DNA of 64,000 bases from Planobispora rosea (lineage in GTDB: Bacteria; Actinomycetota; Actinomycetes; Streptosporangiales; Streptosporangiaceae), in assembly GCF_014648175.1 (NCBI RefSeq), contig NZ_BMQP01000021.1, forward strand, positions 1 through 64,000. Direction: 5' to 3'. Below are positions 58,123 to 64,000 of this stretch, piece by piece. A program made the translations under genes and the position numbers. Position 1 is the first letter of the stretch. Each line of letters begins with the position of its first letter. The notes under the pieces were generated by a model. That model searched no databases. It saw only the letters and a list, made by a program, of their open reading frames with translations, and was not told the origin of the DNA.

Positions 58123-59256
58123 ATGACGAGCATCATCGCCGGCGGTCCGGACGCGTTCATGACGGTGCGCTACCTGACGGTGCGCGGCAGCCAACGGGAG
58201 ATCGGCCGCGCGCTGGCCGAGGAGGCCCGGGCGGTCTCGCGGTGGGTCCCGCAGCCCGCCGACCCGGAGGTGAACGCCCGGCGGATGGCCTGGTTCGAGC
58301 GGAACTGGCCGCAGCACCACGAGCGGCTGCTCGGCGTGGCCGAGGTGTTCGGGGTGGACCCGGCGACCTCGCGCGTGGAGGGTCTGCCCGGGCTGCCCGG
58401 CGGGTCCGGGTGCTCGGTCGTCTGGTCCCCCGCCTCGGCGGGTCCCGACGGCCGCACCCGGATCGGCCGCAACTACGACTTCTTCACCATGGGCGTGACC
58501 CAGCTCATCCAGTCGATCAGCGGAGGCTCGCCGGAACCCTCGGACGAACCCCCGATGGCCTCGCAGCCCTACGTGATCGCGACGATCCCGGACGGCGGCC
58601 TGGCCTCCACCGTGATCACCATGAACGAGCTGGACGGCTGCATGGAGGGGATCAACGCGGCCGGCCTCACCGTGGCCCTGCTGATCGCCGACGCCGAGGC
58701 CACCGCCGCCGGCCCGGTCATGTCCGGGCCGCAGGTCGGGGTGAACGAGGTCCAGCTTCCCCGCTTCGTCCTCGACACCTGTGAAGACGCCGAGCAGGCC
58801 AGGAAGACGCTGCTCGACGCGGAACAGTACGTCACCGGCGTCGCCTGCCACTACCTGATCGCCGACGCCTCCGGGCGGGCGTTCGTCTGGGAGCGGGGCG
58901 ACGACGGTTCCCGGCATGTCGTCGAGGCAGGGAAAGGAGCGATGTGCGTGACCAACTACCTCCTCCACCGCCACCCCGACGTGTCCGCCCTGCCGGAGGA
59001 CAACGAGCACTCCTTCCGGACGTACCAGAGGTCCCGGACCCTCGCCGGTCTGATCCGGGACGGCCTGTCCGGGACGGAACTCCGTGACACCCTGGACACG
59101 GTCGCGTTCACCGAGGAGGGAGAACCGTGGCGGACGCTCTGGCGGAGCGTCTTCGAGCCGGAGGAGCGGACGATGACGACCCGGTTCTACCTCGGGGAGG
59201 ACGCACAGGGCGGCGTCCGCTACAGCGACGAGATCGTCTTCGCCGCCGGCCGCTGA
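58123..59256 (+). CDS. C45-family Ntn hydrolase/acyltransferase-like protein
   Basis: Protein of 377 residues resembling the acyl-coenzyme A:6-APA acyltransferase and choloylglycine-hydrolase-like Ntn superfamily. The likely nucleophile is Cys97 in GGSGCSVVWSP, which would become N-terminal after self-cleavage. The following NYDFF, DGCMEGINAAGL and YLIADASGRAFVWE segments match the family pattern (strand with Asp, Asn and oxyanion residues). There is no signal peptide. AGGGAG lies 7 bases before the ATG at 58123. An upstream GTG start is possible. Its substrate (an amide of fatty acid, bile-type or peptide) is unknown. Confidence 0.82.
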   Translation: MTSIIAGGPDAFMTVRYLTVRGSQREIGRALAEEARAVSRWVPQPADPEVNARRMAWFERNWPQHHERLLGVAEVFGVDPATSRVEGLPGLPGGSGCSVVWSPASAGPDGRTRIGRNYDFFTMGVTQLIQSISGGSPEPSDEPPMASQPYVIATIPDGGLASTVITMNELDGCMEGINAAGLTVALLIADAEATAAGPVMSGPQVGVNEVQLPRFVLDTCEDAEQARKTLLDAEQYVTGVACHYLIADASGRAFVWERGDDGSRHVVEAGKGAMCVTNYLLHRHPDVSALPEDNEHSFRTYQRSRTLAGLIRDGLSGTELRDTLDTVAFTEEGEPWRTLWRSVFEPEERTMTTRFYLGEDAQGGVRYSDEIVFAAGR

Positions 59257-59271
59257 TCTCTCGAAGGCGCC

Positions 59272-60363
59272 TCACTCGGAGGTGCTGGTGGGCAGCTCGC
59301 CCAGGCGGACGGTGACGGTGGCGGTGGAACCGTCGAGGCGCAGGAGCCCCACCTCGGCCTGACCGCCGGGCCGGAGGGTGGCGAGCACCTCGGACAGGGC
59401 CTGGGTGGACGGGGTCTGGGTCCCGTTGACCGAGGTGATGATGTCACCGGGCTCGATTCCCGCCTGCGCGGCCCCGCCGCCCTCGCTCACATCCACGACG
59501 CCGACGCCCGCGGGCCTGCCGTCGGCACCGATCACCGTCCGCACCGAGACGCCCAGGGCGGCTCTGCGGGTGTTGGTGACGCTGCCGTTCTCGACGATCT
59601 GGCGGGCGATGTCGGTGGCGGTGTTGGACGGGATCGCGAAGCCGATGCCCGGGGCCGCGCCGCCGCCCAGCTCGGGGACGGTCGCGGCGAGGGTCGGGAT
59701 GCCGATGACCTCACCCGCGAGGTTGACCAGCGCGCCGCCGCTGTTGCCCGGGTTGATCGCGGCGGAGGTCTGGACGGCGTTGGTGATCGTGGCGCCGGGG
59801 GAACCGGACTCCGAGGGCTCGGTCACCGTACGGCCCAACGCCGAGACGATCCCGTCGGTCACACTGCTGCCCAGGCCGAGCGGGTTGCCCATGGCCAGGA
59901 CGATCTGACCGACCCGCAGCCTGCCCGAGTCGCCGAACTTCGCGGGTCTGAGGCCGGACGGGTCGTCCACCTTGATCACGGCCAGGTCGCCCAGTGGGAA
60001 GGACTCGACCAGACGCGCCCGGCGTGGGGCGCCCCCGGTGGCCAGGGTGACCTGGAACTCCGTGGCCCGTCCGACCACGTGGGCGTTCGTCACGATGTGC
60101 CCGGAGGCGTCATAGATGACGCCCGAGCCCAGGCCGGTCCTGGTGTTGATCTGCACGATGGACGGCAGCACGTTGGAGATGACCCGCTCGTAGGCCGACT
60201 CCAGGGCCGCCGGTCCCATGCCCGCCTCGTTCTGCGCGGGAGCGGAGGCGGTGGCGCTGGGCGAGACGGCGGCCGTGCGGGGCGCCCCCGCGTCCGCGCT
60301 GCAGCCCGTGAGCGCGAGGACGGCGGCGGCGAGCAGCGTGAGAGGTACCGGTGGTCTCTCCAT
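59272..60363 (-). CDS. HtrA/DegP-like serine protease, lipoprotein
   Basis: Protease of 363 residues. The signal peptide ends in lipobox LTGC (Cys21). The trypsin-like domain (about 55-265) has the complete triad His95 (VTNAHVVG), Asp126 (GDLAVIKVDD) and Ser208 (NPGNSGGALVN). A C-terminal PDZ domain (about 270-355) carries the binding loop GVSVRTVIGADG and the conserved GDIITSVNGTQTP. It would degrade or refold damaged proteins outside the membrane. It converges with the C45 gene (15 bases) and follows the acyl-CoA ligase by 18 bases on the same strand. Confidence 0.92.
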   Translation of the reverse strand: MERPPVPLTLLAAAVLALTGCSADAGAPRTAAVSPSATASAPAQNEAGMGPAALESAYERVISNVLPSIVQINTRTGLGSGVIYDASGHIVTNAHVVGRATEFQVTLATGGAPRRARLVESFPLGDLAVIKVDDPSGLRPAKFGDSGRLRVGQIVLAMGNPLGLGSSVTDGIVSALGRTVTEPSESGSPGATITNAVQTSAAINPGNSGGALVNLAGEVIGIPTLAATVPELGGGAAPGIGFAIPSNTATDIARQIVENGSVTNTRRAALGVSVRTVIGADGRPAGVGVVDVSEGGGAAQAGIEPGDIITSVNGTQTPSTQALSEVLATLRPGGQAEVGLLRLDGSTATVTVRLGELPTSTSE

Positions 60364-60381
60364 GCGTGGCTAGTTCCCCGC

Positions 60382-61944
60382 TCACGGCGAAAGATACGTC
60401 TCCCGCAGGCCGGTACGGCTCAGCTTGCCGGTGGGCGTGCGGGGCAGCCGCTCCCGGTACTCGACGACCCGCGGGTGCTTGAGCCGGGCGAGGCGGCCGG
60501 TGCAGTGCTCCAGCAGGGCGGCGGTGAGGCCCGGTCCGGGCTCCGTGCCCGGCGCGGGCTCGACGAGCGCGACGACCTTGTGCCCCCACTCGGGGTCCGG
60601 CACACCGATCACCGCCACGTCCGCCACCGCTGGGTGCTCCAGGAGCACCGCCTCGATCTCGGCGGGGTAGATGTTCACCCCGCCGGAGATGATCAGGTCG
60701 GTACGGCGGTCGCACAGGAACAGGTAGCCGTCCTCGTCGAGATAGCCGATGTCGCCGGGGGTGTAGAGACGCCCGCGCATCGACGAGGCGGTCTTGTCCG
60801 GATCCCCGTGGTACTCGAAGCGGTTGACGCCGCCGATGTAGACCAGGCCGGGCTCGCCCGGCGGCAGTTCCCCGCCGTCGTCGCCGACGATGACGAACTC
60901 CATGCCGTCGATCGCCCGGCCCACCGTGCCGGGTCTGGCCAGCCACTCCTCGGAGGAGACCATCGTCGCCACGGCGGCCTCGGTCGAGCCGTAGTACTCC
61001 CACACCACCGGGCCGAGCCAGTCGATCATCGCCTGCTTGGTGGCGGGCGGGCAGGGCGCGGCGCCGTGGTACAGGTGCGTCAAGGACGACAGGTCATACT
61101 TTTTCCGGACCTCGGCGGGGAGCGCCAGCAGCCGGTGGAACATCGTCGGAACCATGAACGCGTTGGTGACCCCGTACCGTTCGACCAGCCGCAACACCTC
61201 CCCGGCCTCGAACCGCTCGGTCAGCACCACCGTGTGGCCGTACTGCAGCGCCATCATGGCCTGGCCGTACGGGGCGGAGTGGTAGAGCTGGGACAGCACC
61301 AGGTGCACGCCGTCGGACGGCAGCGCGAAGTGCCGCCAGCTCTTGCGCATCAGGATCGGGTAGAGGTCCTCGGGGGAGAGATCGATCAGGCGCCGCCGCA
61401 CGCCCTTGGGCTTGCCGGTGGTGCCCGAGGTGTAGAGCATCATGGACCCGGCCCGGCGTTCGGCGGGCGGGGTGGCGGGCTGCCCCCCGGCGACCGCGTC
61501 CACCTCCTCGAACCCGCCCGGTACGGCGCCGGCGTACCGCTCGCAGCCGATCACCGCGCGTGCCGCGCAGTCGGTGATGATGTACCCGATCTCCTCGGCG
61601 GTGTAGTGCCAGTTGACCGGGACGTGGTAGGCGCCGATCTGGTAGGTCGCGAGCATCATCGTGATCGCGTCGATGCCGTTGGGCAGGACCGTCACCACGG
61701 CCTCGCCCGGCGTGACGCCTCTCGCGATCAGGCCGTGGGAGACCCGGTTGACCCTCTCGTGCAGCTCGCCGTACGACATCCGGCCGGATTCCGGCAGGCC
61801 GGCTCCGGCGGCGTCCTCGATGTCTCCGGTGGTGCTCTCGGTGCTCTGGGTGCTCCCGGCGCTCCGGGTGGCGGTCTCGATGACGGCGGTCCGTCCGGGG
61901 TCGGCGGTGGCGATCTCGTAGAAGCCCCTCATGAGCGGGACCAT
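60382..61944 (-). CDS. Acyl-CoA ligase, FadD-like (AMP-binding)
   Basis: Adenylate-forming ligase of 520 residues that makes acyl-AMP and then acyl-CoA. Motifs present are the P-loop [15 protein letters not shown], the second core [28 protein letters not shown], the hinge [15 protein letters not shown] and the C-terminal lysine [12 protein letters not shown]. It resembles bile-acid/steroid-side-chain-type CoA ligases of actinobacteria, but substrate preference is inferred. A perfect palindrome lies 2 bases upstream of the ATG at 61944. A second ATG at 61932 is also possible. Confidence 0.88.
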   Translation of the reverse strand: MVPLMRGFYEIATADPGRTAVIETATRSAGSTQSTESTTGDIEDAAGAGLPESGRMSYGELHERVNRVSHGLIARGVTPGEAVVTVLPNGIDAITMMLATYQIGAYHVPVNWHYTAEEIGYIITDCAARAVIGCERYAGAVPGGFEEVDAVAGGQPATPPAERRAGSMMLYTSGTTGKPKGVRRRLIDLSPEDLYPILMRKSWRHFALPSDGVHLVLSQLYHSAPYGQAMMALQYGHTVVLTERFEAGEVLRLVERYGVTNAFMVPTMFHRLLALPAEVRKKYDLSSLTHLYHGAAPCPPATKQAMIDWLGPVVWEYYGSTEAAVATMVSSEEWLARPGTVGRAIDGMEFVIVGDDGGELPPGEPGLVYIGGVNRFEYHGDPDKTASSMRGRLYTPGDIGYLDEDGYLFLCDRRTDLIISGGVNIYPAEIEAVLLEHPAVADVAVIGVPDPEWGHKVVALVEPAPGTEPGPGLTAALLEHCTGRLARLKHPRVVEYRERLPRTPTGKLSRTGLRETYLSP

Positions 61945-61945
61945 A

Positions 61946-61960
61946 CAGAACTAGGTTCTG
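61946..61960. promoter_or_regulatory. 15-bp palindromic operator before the acyl-CoA ligase
   Basis: CAGAAC TAG GTTCTG, a perfect dyad around a 3-base centre. It resembles TetR-type lipid-regulator sites (AAC...GTT), although KstR sites have a 2-base centre. Twelve of 15 bases match the site at 63483. It sits at or next to the translation start, consistent with repression. Confidence 0.65.
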
Positions 61961-62080
61961 TTCAGGGAAGGGGAGGGGAGCGGAAGGGGCAATATGGCTG
62001 GTTGTGGGATGTATCCCTCATGAGAAAAGTATGGGGATGCGCGGTGCATGTATCCATTCAGGTGACATAGCCTGGACGCC

Positions 62081-63469
62081 ATGGCGGAAGGCGGCACCGC
62101 CCCTCCCGGGCGTTCTGGAGATGGAGATGTTCCCCCCTGTGATACTCCTACGGCGCCGATTCCCGTCATTTCCGTCAGTCCCGGTGACGGCACGGTGATC
62201 ACTCCTCAAGTGGTCGGCAGTTCCCCAGGCGAGGACGGAGACGAGACCGTGCTCGTGCCCCGGCTCCCATCGGCCGGCATGTTCCCGATCGTTTCCGCCC
62301 CCGACGCCCCCGGGGTTCCCGAGGTCTCCGAGGTCTCCCGGGCTCCCGGCCTCGATGACGCCGAGGCTTCCGGTGACGATGCCTCCGGCGTCGATGACAC
62401 TGATGGCACTGATGACGTCGAGGCCTCCGGTGCCGACGGCTCCGAGACTTCCAGCGCTGATGTCACCGAGGCTCCCGGTGCCGACGGCTGCGAGGCCGCC
62501 GATGACCCTGCCGTCGAGGTCGTCGAGGTCGTCGGTGCCGATGTCCCCGACGCCCCCGACGCCCCCGATGTCCCCGACGCCCCCGATGTCCCCGCTGTCT
62601 CCGGCGGCCGGTTCCATGTCGGAAGCCCGCCCGTCCCGCAGGCCCGCCCGCGTCCTGTCAGACCTGCACGAGCTGTGAGCTCCGCGAACTCGGCGCGGAG
62701 GCCGGGTGTCGCGGGCAGGCTGCTGCTGCGGGTCGGGGACATCCCGATGAGGACGATCTACGTTGCCGGCGCCGCCCTGGCCACGGCACTGGCGATCTTC
62801 CTGATCTTCGCTCTCTTCTCCGGTGACGTGCCCCGGGATCCCTCGCAGGCGGGTGAGACCCAGGCCGCCGCGCCCTCGGCGCGGGCGTCCTCGCCGACGG
62901 CGCCCACACCCACCGTGCCGCCGATCGTCCTGCCCGCGCTCCCGAAGGCGATCACGCTCAAGACGCTGCCCGGTACGGCGAGCCCGGTGGTCGGCACCGT
63001 GGTCGACGGGAAGGCCGCGATCAGTTACGCCAGGCTGGGCAGGCCGTGGTCGGTCGCGTCGCTGCCGCCGTTCTCCAAGGGGCAGCGGGTGGGCGGGAAC
63101 ACGCTGCCGCGTACGCTGGCCGTCTCGGCGCTCCTGCCCGGGGAGAAGCCGAGGGCCGAACTGGAGACCGACGCCGACTACAAGAAGGCGGCGCTGACCG
63201 CGGTGCGATGGAGTATCCGCAACTACCACCCGGCGGACAGCAAGGTCACCTGGACGGCCTCGCAGCGGCTGGCGACCGGTAAGGGCTGGGTGCTCGGGTA
63301 CCGGGTCGCCTACCAGGTCGACGGGCGGCAGCGCGTCTCCCACGCGGCGCTCGCGCTGCTGGACATCGGCCAGCGCAAGCCCGCCATGTTCTTCGTGACC
63401 GTCCCGGACACGCGCAAGCAACTCTGGGCGGACATCGCCCCCTTGGTGACCAGTGTGCGAGCGTTGTGA
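62081..63469 (+). CDS. Membrane-anchored protein with acidic repetitive N-terminus
   Basis: Protein of 462 residues. The N-terminal 200 residues are Asp/Glu/Ala/Pro-rich and repetitive (for example DAPDAPDVPDAPDVP), predicted disordered and cytoplasmic. A single membrane segment (about 225-246, TIYVAGAALATALAIFLIFA) is followed by a Thr/Pro linker and an extracellular domain (about 285-462) with SVASLPPFSKGQRVGG and KKAALTAVRWSIRNYHP. The family is not recognised. The ATG at 62081 has no ribosome binding site but follows TAGCCT by 7 bases, so it is probably leaderless. Confidence 0.75.
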   Translation: MAEGGTAPPGRSGDGDVPPCDTPTAPIPVISVSPGDGTVITPQVVGSSPGEDGDETVLVPRLPSAGMFPIVSAPDAPGVPEVSEVSRAPGLDDAEASGDDASGVDDTDGTDDVEASGADGSETSSADVTEAPGADGCEAADDPAVEVVEVVGADVPDAPDAPDVPDAPDVPAVSGGRFHVGSPPVPQARPRPVRPARAVSSANSARRPGVAGRLLLRVGDIPMRTIYVAGAALATALAIFLIFALFSGDVPRDPSQAGETQAAAPSARASSPTAPTPTVPPIVLPALPKAITLKTLPGTASPVVGTVVDGKAAISYARLGRPWSVASLPPFSKGQRVGGNTLPRTLAVSALLPGEKPRAELETDADYKKAALTAVRWSIRNYHPADSKVTWTASQRLATGKGWVLGYRVAYQVDGRQRVSHAALALLDIGQRKPAMFFVTVPDTRKQLWADIAPLVTSVRAL

Positions 63470-63482
63470 CGGAAGTACCTTC

Positions 63483-63497
63483 TAGAATATGGTTCTG
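63483..63497. promoter_or_regulatory. Imperfect operator upstream of the acyl-CoA dehydrogenase
   Basis: TAGAATATGGTTCTG shares 12 of 15 bases with the palindrome at 61946. It lies 26 bases upstream of the ATG of the acyl-CoA dehydrogenase, on the + strand. Confidence 0.5.
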
Positions 63498-63523
63498 CCA
63501 CTGAACTGTTTCTGGAGGCTGTC

Positions 63524-64000
63524 ATGGCGATCGGGTTGAGCGAGGAGCACGAGGCGCTCCGCGAGTCGGTGAGCGGCTGGGCCGAGCGCAACATTCCGTC
63601 CGAGGTCGTACGGGCCGTCATCGCGGCCGAGCGGGAGGAGCGCCCCGGCTTCTGGGGCGGCCTGGCCGACCAGGGCCTGCTCGGGCTGCACATTCCGGAG
63701 GAGCACGGCGGCAGCGGGTACGGCCTGCTGGAGACCGCCGTGGCCGTCGAGGCCCTCGGCGAGCGCGTCGCCCCCGGTCCCTACGTCCCGACGGTGTTCG
63801 CCAGCGCCGTGATCCTGGCCTCCGACGGCAAGGCCCACGCCGAACTGCTGCCCGGTCTCGCCGACGGCACGCTGACCGGAGCGGTCGCGCTGTCCGGCTC
63901 GATCACCGGAACCCGCGGCGAGGACGGCGCGCTGACGGTCTCCGGCACCGCAGAGTACGTGCTCGGCGGCGCGCTCGCCGACGTCCTGGTGGTCCCGGTC
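63524..64000 (+). CDS. Acyl-CoA dehydrogenase, N-terminal part (runs off the window)
   Basis: The first 159 residues of a FadE-type enzyme, open to the window edge. The N-terminal helical domain starts MAIGLSEEHEALRESVSGWA and continues through GFWGGLADQGLLGLHIPEEH, GGSGYGLLETAVAVEALGER and the start of the middle domain (GTAEYVLGGALADVLVVP). GGAGG lies 6 bases before the ATG. The active site and C-terminus are outside the window. Its upstream operator resembles that of the acyl-CoA ligase at 60382, suggesting one regulon. Confidence 0.9.
   Translation, partial: MAIGLSEEHEALRESVSGWAERNIPSEVVRAVIAAEREERPGFWGGLADQGLLGLHIPEEHGGSGYGLLETAVAVEALGERVAPGPYVPTVFASAVILASDGKAHAELLPGLADGTLTGAVALSGSITGTRGEDGALTVSGTAEYVLGGALADVLVVPV

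Overview
The window is very GC-rich and reads as chromosome of a filamentous actinomycete. Its gene order and family make-up (DasR-type GlcNAc regulon, large NAD-glutamate dehydrogenase, prfB-ftsE-ftsX-smpB-ssrA) suggest Streptosporangiales, for example Nonomuraea or Streptosporangium. That placement is inference from gene content, not from a database search.

Positions 1-9000 hold a compact N-acetylglucosamine uptake locus: EIIC, a DasR-like GntR regulator, a double-SIS sugar-phosphate enzyme, EIIB, EIIA, HPr, EI and a NagZ-like lipoprotein hexosaminidase. DasR-type operator palindromes (core GGTCTAG) lie between the regulator and the SIS gene and in front of HPr. Positions 9000-15650 carry a two-component system, an acyl-CoA dehydrogenase, three HAD hydrolases and a DUF6912-like protein. 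Positions 15690-19270 hold a transpeptidase-type penicillin-binding protein, a divergent LysR regulator with a strong palindromic operator, and a class A beta-lactamase-like serine hydrolase. Next come acetoacetyl-CoA ligase, a DUF234-type ATPase behind a 52-bp near-perfect palindrome, an HxlR regulator divergent from a Rossmann/SnoaL fusion, an acetyltransferase, a small membrane protein and a second two-component system.

Positions 29000-43022 form an envelope-polysaccharide region. Seven minus-strand genes overlap one another by 4 or 11 bases: initiating sugar transferase, Wzy-like polymerase, Wzx/MurJ-like flippase, deacetylase, glycosyltransferase, Wzz-like co-polymerase, glycosyltransferase. 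Beside them are a secreted GH26-like hydrolase and an ATP-grasp/flavin monooxygenase/Tat-exported FAD oxidase cassette. This is the best candidate for an undescribed pathway.

Positions 43887-56630 are conserved housekeeping: NAD-glutamate dehydrogenase, a lipoprotein, prfB, a zinc-ribbon mini-protein, ftsE, ftsX, smpB, a lipoprotein paralogue of the PBP that has lost all three catalytic motifs, then the tmRNA gene with a clear terminator. A frameshifted gene remnant follows ssrA. The last 7 kb contain a PEP-mutase/isocitrate-lyase family enzyme, a C45-type Ntn hydrolase, an HtrA-like lipoprotein protease, an acyl-CoA ligase, a membrane-anchored protein with an acidic repetitive N-terminus, and the start of an acyl-CoA dehydrogenase. 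The acyl-CoA ligase and dehydrogenase share a similar palindromic operator.

Start codons were chosen from ribosome binding sites, overlaps and family lengths. Several genes look leaderless, with a -10-like hexamer about 6-8 bases before the start.
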